From: Climacium dendroides
Taxonomy: Eukaryota > Streptophyta > Bryopsida > Hypnales > Climaciaceae
NCBI GenBank assembly: GCA_950106755.1
Contig: OX467090.1
Span: 20,375,092 to 20,439,091, forward strand
Direction: 5' to 3'
DNA length: 64,000 nt
The notes below the pieces were generated by a model. The model was given only the letters and a program-made list of their open reading frames with translations, did no database searches and was not told where the DNA came from. Below are positions 34,514 to 47,095 of the stretch, one piece after another (position 1 is the first letter of the stretch; each line of letters begins with the position of its first letter). Made by a program: the position numbers and the translations under genes.

Positions 34514-37500
34514 ATGAGTACTTCGACATCTTTAGTTGCTATTTCTACAACAATCCTAGTGGCTACTACCACTATTGAACCATCAAGACTTCAACCTCTT
34601 CTTTTTCCACAACTAATAGCTAATGGCACTAATTATTTATTATAGGTGAAAACTGCAAAAGCACATATATTTGTGGAGTAATTATCAAATTGTATTACTT
34701 CTGAAAGTTCATTGGCTATAAATATTTCTGTTTCCACCTCTACTTCTTGAAAAATCTTGTTCTTACTTCATCACTATCTTGTTCCATCTTTAATAGCATC
34801 AATATTTGAAACTTGAGAATGCAAATGAGCTTTGATATAAGCTCAAATCTTGCTTTGATCACTAAAAAACCATCTTCCTTTCTAGAACTCTTTATAATTG
34901 AATTCATTTATGAGGGTTAGATTTTCCAATACTTGTTTCTTTCAATAATAAATTATATTGTATAATATCACAACTAAGGTTATATAGTCAGACCATAACT
35001 GAGGAAGAAATGATTAAAAAAGCTCTTTCAACATTTTCACTAGTCTTTGTTCACTTGTACTTGAATAGCAATACAAAAATATGAAATTTGGAAACCACTT
35101 AGATTTTATTTCTTTGTTACTTCTTGTTGAAAAACAAAACAAACTCCTTTTGGATAATACAAAGGTTTGTCTAGTTGAAACTACGGTTTTTGAGTTTTAA
35201 ATTGCTAAGGTATCTAATGTTAAACCTAAGCCACAAAAATATAGGAAAATCATTATAAACATCTTGTTAGTTATAGTTATAATAATCAATAAGCACAAAA
35301 GAAGATTACTATTTCTTCTACTAACACTTATAATAAGCGTTTGTCAAAGACGTATCCTTGCCACAAATGTGACAAAGTGAGTGACTTGGTAAATGCTTGT
35401 CGAACATTAGAATATTTTGTAAAGATGTTTCAAGAAAATAAAAAGCTCAAAGCTCAAACTTAAGAAGCTCACATTATGAATGCATTTATGAATCCGTTTG
35501 GAGTTGAAGGCTTTGAAACTCATGGAGTTGAAGACTTTAAAATTCATATTGTTGAAGATACTTCTACTAGTGAATCTTGTAATGTGCTCTTTGACTTTGC
35601 AACTACACATACAATCTTGAGAGATAAATTTTTTTGATGAAAATAATCTTTCAACTTTGCAAATCAATTATTTAATAATTATGGCTAAATTGAATATGTT
35701 TTGTTTTTAGGAAAGATTAACAAAGATGACATTGTTTAAGGGCACCGCCATTACATGCATGCATGTTATTTTTTTTCCTTTTGCGCCTCAAAGTTTGATC
35801 AGCTATCGAGATGTGTACACCAATGATTTTCATCTCTCAATCAAAATTCTAGATAGGTGAGAGTCTTTGATTTTAGTAGAAAATGATAAAGTAATGAAAA
35901 TTGCCTTTGTTGCTACAAGTGGTTTATATCAAATTGTATTCGACCACCAGTTGCATTTAGTTTGCTTTATTTTCTAAAGTTAATAAAGTTTTCATTTTGG
36001 CATAGAAGATTGGGCCATCCATACTCTATTTCATTTAGAAAGATTATTTGCAATCTCAGTGAACTATCCAGAAAAATTACTTTATACATATTTTCATGAA
36101 TTTCCTAAACAACAAATTTCATTATCTTATAAGGACATGGCCCTCCATGACCAAGGTAATTACCCAAACTCTCTAACTATTGGACCAATAGATACAATCA
36201 CTAGACACAATTTGCAGTTAGCAGATACTAATTCTATGGCATTATGCCAAACATGTATGTAAGAAAAATTAATTGAAAAACCATTTTTATGAAAACTTCT
36301 TTACAAATTACCACCTATGCTTTCAAGGTTATATAATGATATTTGTAGTTCAATAAATCTTATATTTGGACCATTCTAATATTTTTTTAATTTTGGTTGA
36401 TGCATCAGCTAAACAATTACATACTTTGCTATTATAAATAAGAAATTTGGCATTTGCTAATTTACTTTCAATGTTGATTCATTTCAAGGCTCATTTCCCT
36501 AATTATCCAATCAAAACATTACAATTAGATAATGTTCAAAATTTTTGATCAAAATCTTTTGAAGATTATTGTATTGCAATGGGGATTAATACCTCGATTG
36601 ATATAACTTATTCAATTCCATACGAATATTCTCAAAATGGATTGGTAGAGTTTTTTTTCAAATGGATTCAACTTATTACGAGATTACTACTTCTTCATGT
36701 AAATTTGCCTGCATCTATGTGGGGACATGCAATTTTGTATGCTACAACTCTCATTCAACTTTGTTCTTCATCTTTGGAAATTGCCTTTTTACAAGAACTT
36801 TTTTTGGGGCGTGTTTTCAATGTATCTTATTTAAGAGTCTTTGGTTGCCATGTATGGGTTCTAATTCTGAAACCTCAATGCCACATTATTGAAGCTCATC
36901 GACATGAAGGCATATATGTTGGGTTTGATTCTTTAAGTATCATTTGTTATATCAACCCATCAATTGGTACGTTGCTACGTGCTCATTTTGTCAATTGTGA
37001 ACTTGAAAAAAATATTTTTCCATCTTTGAAAGAATGAACATTTATTTCAGAGTACTCTAAAGGCCTTATGTTCAAGGCAACTGGGATTTTTATTTTGAAT
37101 ACCGATTCTAAAACATCTTTAACTGAAATTGAGGTTAATAAAATTTTGCATTTGCAAAAAATTGTGGATCAGAAACCTGATGGCTTTATTGATGTACCAA
37201 GAATTACCAAAATTCTATTGAACGGAGATCAAAATCTCTTAGTTTGAATTTCAATGCCAGAAACTATTTCAACACCAACTTTTCAACCAATTGGTAAACA
37301 AACTTGTAAACTAGATAAACAACCATACAAATGTGAAGCAATGACTAATATTATTAATTCTTCTATACCTATAGCAACCACTATTAATTTTATAGAACCA
37401 CTCATATTAGATTGTTCATATAAAGTTATCTGTGATCTATTGTGGTACAAATGATATTTGGGATAGGGCAAAAATAGAAATAGATGAATCATTTATTTTC

Positions 37501-39110
37501 ATAATTGCAAAACATCTTTCTTACAAAAAAAATGATCATGAATTAAGTACTATTGAAGACGCGATGTGTTGTTCTGATTAGCCAAAGTGGAAAGACATTA
37601 TCAAAGAGGAGTGTATTTCTTTGCATAAAAGACATGTTTTTTGACCTATTATTAACAATCTCTCTTCTCAACCACTTGGATTCAAACTTACCTTTGTATG
37701 CAAATGCAATGAAAAGGTCAAATTATTTGTTGCTCAAGGTTTCATATAAAAGTTTGGCATTGATTATGATTCTACATATTTACTAGTTATGGATTCTATT
37801 ACTTTTCAATACTTTATTGGAATGACAATACATGTTTGAAATGTGTCTCATAGATATAGTAATTGCTTATTTATTTGGTTCTTTTGATGCTCATATTTAT
37901 ATAAAATTCCACTTGATCTTGAAACCACCAATGAAACTATATATGCTCATATATATCATAACATCAAATTATAATGAGTATTATATGACTTTAAACAATC
38001 TAAACATATGTGGTATTAACAACTATGGGTCTATCATATTAACCATCACTTTATAAATGATTTATTGCTTCCATGTCTTTTTATCAAATGAGACAACAAT
38101 GGATCTGTAATCATTGTGATATATGTTGATGATTTGAATCTTGTGGGTACCAAATCTATATGTATTGCTACAACTTAGCTCCTTATTCATGAGTTTGAGA
38201 TAAAAGTACTTGGCAAAACTACATTTTGCATTGGCTTCCAAATTCTTCACTTGAAAGGTGGTAGCATTTTATTTTTATAAATGGCTTATATTAATCAAAT
38301 CTTGAAAAGATTCAATATGATTGGTGTCTATCTACTTTCTATACTTACGGTTACTTGTAGCAATAAAAGTGATGATCCTTATTGTCCTTGTGAGAAGGAG
38401 GAGGAACCACTTGATGAACAATATCTATACCTTATTGCGATTGGAGCAGTTTTGTATTTAGCTACATATATAAGGTTTGATATTACATTTGCAATTAGTG
38501 TCCTTGCTAGACATAGTGTTCATTTCATACTACGACATTGAAATGGTATTAAACACCTTTTTTGTTATTTGAAAGGAACGGAAGATTTGGGATTACATTA
38601 TATTTGATTGGTAAATTTTAAATTAGTTGGATATGTAGATGCTAGTTATAAATTTGACCATGTATTGGCCAAGTCTCAAATTGACTATATTTTTTTTACA
38701 ATATGGAGCTGTAATATTTTAAAAATTAATAAAGCAAATAATAACTACAACATCATTCAATCATGTAGAAATTATTGCTTTACATGAAGCATCTTGAGAA
38801 TGCATTTGGTTAAGATCAATTCATAAATTTATTCAAACACACTGTAAATTATCACATGATGATTCTTCAACTATTTTATATGAAGACAACAACGCTTGTG
38901 TTACATAAATGCAAGTGGGTTTTGTTAAAGGTAATCGAACTAAACATATTGATTCAAAATATTTCAGTTATATCCATGGCTTGATTACAAAGTGAGTATT
39001 TGAAATCAAAAAAGTTATATCAACAAATAATCTTATTGATCTCTTCACCAAAGCTTTTCCATTATGTATCCATTGTTGACTTGTTCATGGCATTGGAATG
39101 CAACAACTCA
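34514..39110 (+). pseudogene. Copia gag-pol relic
   Basis: gag starts at ATG 34514 (MSTSTSLVAI...) and soon meets TAG where the family has Trp (NGTNYLL*VKT). A zinc-knuckle remnant follows, CHKCDKV...NACRT near 35350-35400. Pre-integrase HRRLGHPYS lies near 36000. An integrase core with a 152-codon open stretch runs 36579-37037 (SIPYEYSQNGLVE, RVFGCHVW). RT ends with the catalytic YVDD motif near 38125, and ILVTCSNKSDDP... lies at 38340. The RNase H tail has HIDSKYF near 38948. Many stops and frameshifts separate these. Non-functional. Confidence 0.88.
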
Positions 39111-39352
39111 ATATTTTGAAATAAGAAATTCAATAGATATTTATTATAAAAATTATAGAAATCTTTGATATCTTTCTACAGATTTTTCCCATTGGATTTT
39201 CCCATGAGGTGTTGTACTCTTATTCCTTCATTCGTGGTTTTACCTTTAGTTGGCTATAATCAAGGTTTTTCTAGATAAGGTTTTAATGAGGCAATAATTG
39301 TACATCTTGCGAGATTACGATAATTACCATGTGTGACATTATATATATTATG

Positions 39353-39367
39353 TCGAGTGAGGAAGAG
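39353..39367 (+). promoter_or_regulatory. Polypurine tract of the Copia element
   Basis: GAGTGAGGAAGAG immediately before the 3' LTR is the expected plus-strand primer. Confidence 0.7.
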
Positions 39368-39596
39368 TATTAAAATATATATTATTTATTAATATGTTCT
39401 CCAATTCATCATAGTATGATAGTCAACTAGGGATTAGATAGGAATTCTTTGAACCAATAATAGAGGAGAACTATTCATCTTCTCTCTCTTTGCTTTATGT
39501 TGTACTCTTCTTCTAATGAATACTTGATTCATTCTTGTATATTGTCTTGCTTGTTGCTACCTATTTGTATTTTTATTTAGATTTGTATATGTAACA
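39368..39596 (+). repeat. 3' LTR of the Copia element
   Basis: 229 bp, starting TATTAAAATATATATT (the TG start has mutated to TA) and ending TATATGTAACA. It shares AGTCAACTAGGGATTAGATA and its downstream block with the 5' LTR. Confidence 0.9.
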
Positions 39597-39601
39597 AAAA
39601 C

Positions 39602-41055
39602 GATGACTTATTGTACTTGGTGTTGGTATGGCAAAGATAGCTTGACACATAATGTATATATTCTCATGGTAATATGGTGAACCAATTGATATGGTGGGAC
39701 GAAGATCACAACATTGTAAAGCCAACAATATGAAGGTTTCAGTATCTTATGTGTGACTAAATTGTGAATTTTTTTGTTTAATCCCTAAGCACTCTAATGC
39801 CCCAAAGTGGATGATGTATAGAATTAGATAGTGTCCATAGATAAAGAATTCTGAAATTTCATTCATCCAATTTTTGGGTAGTGTTGCTATGATTTTGACA
39901 TTTGTTGGTGCTTACAATGACTGTTTTAGTAAAAAAAGGTGCAAGTGAAAAATTAGTGAAGTAAAATATATCAGTGATTTAACAAATTATGGAGTTATTC
40001 AAGACTTATGGACCAAAAAAACATTTTGAAGACATTGCTAGAAGCCTTGATTGAAACTTGAAGACATCAATAGAAGTATTGGTGGATAGCCAACATACAG
40101 ATACTATTATGTAGTATACAATGTAGAAAAGTATAGATTTGCAAGACGGTTATGCTGTAGTTGGTCAGTAGTGACCAACGAAAATTGATAACCACCTAAA
40201 TCCAAAATTCCAGAATTCATATTTATGGAATTTAAAAATTTAAAAATTTGTTAAATTTCCCTTACATGCAAGAAATTTGTAAAAATTTGGATGTGCCCAA
40301 ATGGAGAAAGTATTGAAAATGCTCAAATTTGGGCAAATTTTTTCACTAACTACTTTATGTATTTTCCCTTGCCATTTTAAAATTCAAGCCAATTGATTTG
40401 AAAAACAAATATGAAGAGCGTACAACATTTTGTTGGATGATGTGGAGTTGAAATAATAGATATTAGTTGACAAGCCTTGCTAGCATATTATTTTACAATT
40501 ACAACAATGAAATGGTAGTATTACGGCTCTGCCTGGAAAATCATGGTTGCAAATTTAGGATCAAACTACCCATATCTGATCACTTAAGCATTTTTGTAAA
40601 AACTAATAAGTAGTTTGGAGCAATTGACAATTTTGGCATGAAGAAAGGTAGAAAAGATGGCAACTCTAAAATTCTAGGAATTTTATTGTCAAAATGGAAA
40701 CTACTACAAATTTCTAGAGACAAAAAGTATAGTGAATTAGTATTTGACATATAGACTACGACAATTCTAACATGTAGAGTGCGACAATTTTGCTCAACCA
40801 ATTCACTACTTCTGGGTTAGTGTGGAATGACAAATCAAGAACCTCAACAAATGCGCTGTCGTACTGTAAATACATACATAATATAGAACATATGTATATT
40901 ATACGTTTTGGAAGATTCTTGATTCGGAGGAGAAACTTACCGGTGACGCTTCCATTAGCTTCAAAGTGACGCTTGTTAACAATGGAATTGTTTATAAGGT
41001 GAAAGCCTTAAACAAACTTCATCAGTTTGACGTATTCCTTTGAGTTTTTTAGATT
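39602..41055. other. Remainder of the duplicated RLK flank, then intergenic DNA
   Basis: 39602-39780 aligns with about 3068-3250 behind RLK1. The homology stops at TTTAATCCCTAAG (39778), which resembles the terminal motif of the foldback family. No right end was found. 39800-41055 holds nothing I recognise. Confidence 0.5.
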
Positions 41056-41544
41056 TTGTACTTGGATTTGGAGTTCGATTGTAGAATGTCGAACTGGAGG
41101 GTTTTTATGGAGTCACAAGATGTAGAGTCTGAACCGGAGGCAGAATTAGAGCTTTCCTTGTCACAATTGCCTAGTCAGCCATTTCAGCCGACAATTTCAC
41201 GACCATTGCCTATTTATGTCACAAATGAGGCCGGACCTTCTCGTTCGTTAAAGAAACCTCGTTTGGACCGTCGTTGGCATGGAAATTTTGATCGAGACGC
41301 CCGTGCTTTGGTGATTCTACTTCAAGTAGGATGTGTTGAACCTGGCACATACGATGTGACGTTTGAAGCAAGTTATGAGGGCCTGAATGAAGACCAGTAT
41401 TTTTGTATGATGAGACTAGACAGAGAAGGCACTGGCCATCAACGTTGGTTGAAAGGTCCAGTGAATCCTTTAACCAAGGCTGAGCGTGCAGATTGCGTGG
41501 CGAATACAATCAGGTGCATCCTCAAGTTCTTACAGATAGAGTAG
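41056..41544 (+). CDS. Hypothetical protein, up to 162 aa, unassigned
   Basis: One uninterrupted ORF. The first ATG may be 41089 (MSNWRVFMES...). An acidic Ser/Glu/Pro-rich first third has LELSLSQLPSQPFQP. A basic patch (LKKPRLDRRW) could be a nuclear signal. The compact C-terminal half reads RALVILLQVGCVEPGTYDVT...RTGHQRWLKGP-type sequence and ends RCILKFLQIE. Codon use and GC content look coding, unlike the flanks. There is no signal peptide or TM segment. No family recognised. It may be an exon of a host gene or the tail of an unrecognised element whose repeats (42060-42480) lie downstream. Confidence 0.5.
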   Translation: MYLDLEFDCRMSNWRVFMESQDVESEPEAELELSLSQLPSQPFQPTISRPLPIYVTNEAGPSRSLKKPRLDRRWHGNFDRDARALVILLQVGCVEPGTYDVTFEASYEGLNEDQYFCMMRLDREGTGHQRWLKGPVNPLTKAERADCVANTIRCILKFLQIE

Positions 41545-43539
41545 TGCTCTTCATCGACTTCAATTTTTACCTCCATTGGATAATGGTTGGAGTTTAGTGT
41601 GATATGTATGTTTTTAGTGGTTTATTTTAATGTTAGAAATAAAAGAATGGGAGTTTAGAAGTAGTTTACCTTCTAGTTATGACCTTTGAGATTCGTTGGC
41701 TTTAGAAGATGAATAGGAACTTACCTTTAGGTAGTTTCCTAAGGCCAATGATTGTTTGGAAACCCATGTGAAGTGTAAATGGGCTGGTCCTACTTCCCTT
41801 AGGGGTCTAGAAGTTAGGTAGGCATCTTTCTTGCTCCTTCAAGTTGGGTTTGTGTGGTAGGAAAGCTATCTTGTGTTTTTGAAGTTTTTGAAGTTTTTGA
41901 AGTTTGTGTGTAGTGAGCCGAAACTTTGATCGGCAATAACTTTTGTTGTATCAACAATCTTGCAATGAAAATTTGAGGGTTTCTTCCTTATGATTTTGCG
42001 CTTCTATAGACACCTTTCTTGATTGATTTGGAGTTGTGAGTAAGGAGTTACAAGCGTGTGAGTGGAGGAGGGTCTGCTGCCATCCAACGAAGAGGAGCAG
42101 AGATTCGGGCGACCACTAAAGTTTGTGATTTTGGACTCTCTCTTTAAAAATTTCAGATTTGGGAGTAGTTTTTCTTAGATTTATATAGACACATGACTCA
42201 AAGTATTTGGAGTTGTATGTCAAAAGTTATGAGTTGTTGAATGACAAAGAGTCTGCTGCCTTTCAATAGAGAAGGCCGAGATTTTGAATGTCCATAACTT
42301 TTAGACAGTAGTTTGTAATGCTTTGAAACTTAAGGAGGGTTTACTCTGTGTTCTTAGCTTTCTAAAAAGCTATAGCACTTGTGAATTGAATAAAATTTGA
42401 AGGAGATATAGAGGTTTGAGTTAGGAGAGGTCTGCTGCCTTTCATTAGAGAAGGCTGAGACTTTGATTGTCCATAACTTTTGGACAATAGCTTAGTTTCA
42501 TTTGAAACTTTTAGGATAGTTGTATTATATTTTTAGCTTTTCAAAATGCTATAGAACTTAGCATTTGAGCTTGTAGAACATCTGTAGCACTAGTTTGAAG
42601 GCAGCTGCTATTTACAAAAGTTTCTTTTGAAACTAGTTGGGGTTTTCTTCAAGTTCTTGGGTGAAGGAGGTTTCCAAGACTCAAGGCTTTGAAGATTTGA
42701 AGACCCTTAGAGGTGTTGTGTGTGTTGTGGCTTGTGGTTCGACAGGGTTGTTTTCATTTATTATTCCCAGCCGGTTTTGGAGGCTAGTTGCAATTTCAAT
42801 TTCAGCATTGTGAACCTGTTGCGAGCGGTGGTTATCTAGTAAGCGCTCCATTTTGTGTTTGTGGCGACGAAGTGGGGTTAATGGCCTACATGGTCGATCT
42901 TATATGTTGTTCCCACCGGTGAAAGGCGTTTCCTGGTCACCGTGGGTTTGAAGTTTAGGAGCCCATCATTCGGACGGTGACTCATGTTGGCTGTCCCGTT
43001 TTACCCGTCCCGGAACTTGTTTCTTATCACCCACCCTTACCTTGGCCCTTTAGAGCCACCACAGGATAGGCCAACGGGGACGTGATCAAAGATTAAAGAC
43101 CGAAGATAAGAAGATTGAAGATAGAAGATTGAAGATTCGACTGTTCAAACTCCCTAGCAAACTATTCCCAGTTGCAGCCAGATACTTCATGTATTCTCAA
43201 AGCACGCTCCTCTCTACACGACAGCGCTATTGTCTATATAATGCTATAGAACTTTGAATGCAGGAATGAGTTCCTATAAGTTGCAGCTATAAAAACTAAG
43301 AAGTCATGCTCATGATATTGACCTCCATGAAATGTGTAGCTAAGAGACAAAATTGCTTGACTAGCCTAGAAAGCTTGGAATACCCACATTCATCTTCTCT
43401 TGGAGCTGTTCACCTTTCCAACTACTACCACGCAAGTGCAAACTTCCAATAACTCCCTAGAGTTGCACAAAATTTGACAAAGGTGCTATTAGTATTGTGG
43501 ATTTCCATGCTTGGCAAGGTTGGGGGCAAATTGAGGCTA
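41545..43539. other. Non-coding region with ~180-bp repeats, then a GC-richer segment
   Basis: No ORF of note. The repeats are listed separately. 42700-43080 is GC-richer and might be a regulatory or LTR-like segment. 43085-43140 is an AAGATTGAAGAT microsatellite-like stretch. Confidence 0.4.
42060..42480. repeat. ~180-bp repeat units around GTCTGCTGCC
   Basis: GGTCTGCTGCC followed by AGA(A/G)GAGCAGAGATT or AGAAGGC(C/T)GAGA occurs near 42070, 42248 and 42430. The linking part carries CATAACTTTT(A/G)GACA and TTAGCTTT(C/T)(T/C)AAAA(A/T)GCTAT. A reverse-oriented relative is at about 63780-64000. Confidence 0.75.
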
Positions 43540-45552
43540 AAAACTGCATTTTAGAAATGCCATAGAGAAGTGTCTATTGCGGTGTTGTAGGCAACATAGA
43601 GTGCAATAAGGTGTCAAAATGCTCATGAATTTGTAGTAGTGAGGGGAAGTAGCTAACGGCGATAATGGTGCTGTGTCTATGAAGGAGATTTTGAATGCGG
43701 CACTTCCATCATCAAAATTGCTTTTTGCTTGTAGTGCATAATATTTGCACCCCTCGTCCCTCTCCATTGTACGCATCATTTTGAGGCATTTTGCTTCCAA
43801 ATGCTCAACTACCTTTTATACCCTCTCCTCAACTTGTTGAGAAGTAGATTGATATTGTAGAATTCAAGCTTCTTCTCTTTTCCATGCCTTTACCGCCCGT
43901 GCCTCTACTATTTTTGTTGCTCACTTGTCATTCTAGTCATTTCTCATGCGACAAGTGCTGTGTCTTTTGATGGCCTTCAATTCTATTATCGTTACTCCTT
44001 TTTTCTGTAGTCACAATCATTCTTTCTCTTTTGATGCATTTTATTTAAAACTTGTCGCATCTCTATTGTAGCTTAAATGTACTCATCAAAGGTTAGCATT
44101 ATAAACTTTGAAAAATCAATGATTGGATCTTGACATCTATGGCTAATTTGTGGTGTGATTGTTGGCAAGGTTAACAAGTGGGTGATGGACTCAAACAATT
44201 CTATGTCTAGGTCCGAACTTCCCATGTCCTCCAACACATTGGGGACTATAGGGTCGGTGTCTATAAATTAGCGTATGTGATGTAGATAGAATTGAAGCTT
44301 GCTAGGTTTGCAGCGATTTCTTGTGATCCAAAGCAATCGTTGTTGGTATTGCCTACTACATCCTTGCCTTTTTTGTGGTTGTGCATAGCAACTATTGTTG
44401 TTGAGGGCAACACGTCCAATGCCTTTGGACCTTGTGTTAGAGCTCTCTAACTGGGTCTTATTTATACATTGTCAATGGCTTCAAGTGTGGTATGATTGTT
44501 CCTTTGTCCAAGGAAAAAATACCAACAACTCTTTATATTCTTCTTTGTCAATGCCTTTTGCAAAGCTAGTGACACCATGTGCTAAAGTTTTCTTATATGC
44601 TACCTTAGTGACATACATTTTGCTCCAGTAATCATGGTATGCTTGGAAATTCACCTTGAAAGGGTCTAAAGACATTGCAATCAAGTGCCTAAAGACATTG
44701 CAATCAAGTGCCTAAAGACATTGCAATCAAGTGCCTAAAGGATATAGGACGTATGTGATGGAAGTTTCAAAAAATCAAAGCCAACAACTTTGGCATGTTT
44801 GACCACTTCTAATATAACGTGACTATTATCGTCATTCAATATTAATAAGTGGCGTCTCTAAGGTGACATGCCCCTTGCTGCCTCCACACTACAGAAAAAA
44901 TGGGAAATCCAAGCGGAAAGTAGGTATGATGTCATCCAAACTTTTTGTTGTATTACCATTGTTGCACCTACTTTATACTTCTCAATATAATTCTTGCAAA
45001 AATACTTGCCTCTTAAAATATAGAAAGACGGAATGGACACCAATACAGACATCCATTCCCTTTTGTCAAAGACAACACAGTTGATATGTTTTGCACCCCT
45101 CTATGCAATGACGTGTGCACTGCCACTTTGCCCTGCTTATACACTCATTTTGTTGTAGTTCTAGATTCTATCTAGAGAGTATGTATGTTTGTTGTATAGA
45201 ATCTCTAAGTTGTCATAGAAAGCCCCTGCATTTTTTCAGCAGTTAAGCCTCGTGCCTATGTAGCATTTAGTACTTGTATAATACAAATGGTGAGCTCAGG
45301 GTGCCTCATACGCTACCATTTCATCCAGCCCTTGCTTAGAATGCCATTCCTAAAAGGAGTCCATCTACCTTTTGTTATTTCAGTGACCTTTAGCCTTAAG
45401 GCAATGGGAGTGAGTCCATAGCCGAGATTACACATAAACAACAAGCACTCTACTATGAACTCCTCCTCCATGGGATTGAGAATAGGTGGAGGACCATGCT
45501 TATATGGCATTCAAATGCCATAACACTAGTCCCATAAAGAAGAATAAGGTAT
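43540..45552 (-). pseudogene. pogo/Tigger-like transposase relic, C-terminal part
   Basis: Continues, in the same frame, the N-terminal part at 60774-61118, from which a CACTA insertion separates it. Read on the minus strand it starts ...YSSLWD*. A CENP-B-type helix-turn-helix segment follows (KHGPPPILNPMEEEFIVECL, GYGLTPIALRLKV; 45500-45313). Next come DDE-domain pieces: GCLYW near 45040, and LLILNDDNSHVILEVVKHAK near 44840-44780, where the usual catalytic DGH is NDD. Last is FKPFKVNFQAYHDYWSK near 44670, and a long degenerate tail. Multiple stops and a lost catalytic Asp make it dead. The family assignment rests on the psq + CENP-B + DDE order and the (C/V)FKPFK motif. Confidence 0.8.
44668..44736. 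repeat. 23-bp tandem repeat, 3 copies
   Basis: AAAGACATTGCAATCAAGTG plus CCT repeated exactly three times inside the pogo relic. Perfect copies imply a recent expansion. Confidence 0.95.
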
Positions 45553-46361
45553 CACTATAAGAAACCGGTGTTTTTGGTTATGTTTTTACAAAAACACATG
45601 ATGTATTAAAGGACATTATGCGTTTCAAAAAAACATCCTGCATTTTTTAAAAAACGCGTACAGGATTGCGATTTTTTAGACAATGTCAGCGAAAACAGGG
45701 TAGGAAAAAGTGCTTGTCACTAATAACGTTACATGTTTGTCGTGACGTCCTCAACAACATGACCCGTTTTTTTCCCAACATCAATACAAACGCATTTCTG
45801 CCACGTCAGCAAAGCTGTTCAGAGCAACTGCGGGCATCGACTGTGTAGTAGGGAGGGTGCTGCCCTGAAGGAAAAAAATGAAGAAAGGGCAGTTGCTTCC
45901 ACAAGGGTCCAAAATTTTTCGGATGGATGTAGAATGGAAGTTCATTGGCATAAAATTTGAAGCCCTCTTCTACTTTCTAAAATTGCAACGAAAATGCCCT
46001 AATTTCCCCATAAAAATTATGACTTATTTGATGTTCATAATTCAAGTTATTAACATAAAAAACAAAAGGGATCAAAGGGCTACATATATCGTGACTTGAA
46101 AGAAAAAATTGCCCCAAACATGGAAATTAATACAATTAAACAATGTTCGTGCATACACAACATTTTAGAAATTATGTACAATGGTTACAAAGCAATTCTT
46201 TCAGTAAAGGTGGATTTAATTTGGCACGTTTTGTTTAGGGGATGTAAAGTATGAAATCATTACATATTGAAAAAGAAAGATTGGATTACCAATTGAGAAA
46301 AGAAAAGCAAAACGGGACCACTAAGTTGCAAAGGAAACTAAATATGTTTCACTGCCACACA

Positions 46362-47095
46362 CATTTATTTACGAAACATGGTAACAAAATTTGCCAACAA
46401 AATTCCATGCAAATTGTGTGTTGCTCTTGGAAGGCACATTTATTTTCTTCCAAGTGGCCATTTTTTTCCACACCCAATTTTTTTGGGCTACCTCGGAAAT
46501 TAAGTACCCAATGCATTGGGGCAAGCCAATTCCAATCCATTCCTAAAAGAACTAGGGGAAAGAAAACCCCTAAATTGCAAACACAAAAAAGATTGCATTG
46601 GGTGGCATAAATGAAGATTCCTTCATTTATGAAACATGGCAACAAAATTTGCCAACAAAATTCCATGCAAATTGTGTGTTGCTTTTGGAGGGCTTATTTA
46701 TTTTCTTCCAAGTGGCCATTTTTTTCCACACCCAATTTTTTTGGGCTACCTTGGAAATTAAGTACCCAATGCATTGGGGCAAGCCAATTCCAACCCATTC
46801 CTAAAAGAACTAGGGGAAAGAAAACCCCTAAATTGCAAACACAAAAAAGATTGCATTGGGTGGCATAAATGAAGATTCCTTCATTTATGAAACATGGCAA
46901 CAAAATTTGCCAACAAAATTCCATGCAAATTTTGTGTTTCGTTTTTTGAGGGCACATTTATTTTCTTCCAAGTGGCCATTTTTTTTCCACACTCAATTTT
47001 TTTGGGCTACCTCGGAAATTAAGTACCCAATTCATTGGGGCAAGTCAATTCCAATCCATTCCTAATAAAACTAGGAGAAAGGACACCCCTAAATT
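46362..47095. repeat. 258-bp tandem repeat, ~2.8 copies, in the CACTA left arm
   Basis: GAAACATGG(T/C)AACAAAATTTG recurs at 46373, 46631 and 46889. Each unit runs through CCAAGTGGCCATTTTTTTCC, GGGCTACCT(C/T)GGAAATTAA and AACTAGGGGAAAGAAAACCC. Similarity is high. The short ORFs seen in several frames here repeat with the unit and are not genes. Confidence 0.93.

Larger units (their letters stand above)
32208..39596 (+). mobile_element. Copia-type LTR retrotransposon, decayed, 7.39 kb
   Basis: Two LTRs (32208-32423 and 39368-39596), a primer-binding site directly after the 5' LTR, and a purine tract before the 3' LTR. Internal order is gag, protease, integrase, RT, RNase H: the Copia order. 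The 5-bp flanks AAAAT (32203-32207) and AAAAC (39597-39601) are a target duplication with one mutation. The RLK1 3' flank supplies the unfilled site. Coding parts are full of stops, so it cannot move by itself. It later received a CACTA-type MITE at 33400-33638. Confidence 0.92.

Noticed and set aside
46349..46957. Several ~80-105-codon ORFs on both strands at 46.3-47.0 kb
   Set aside because: They recur with the 258-bp tandem unit and are by-products of the repeat, with no protein-family features.
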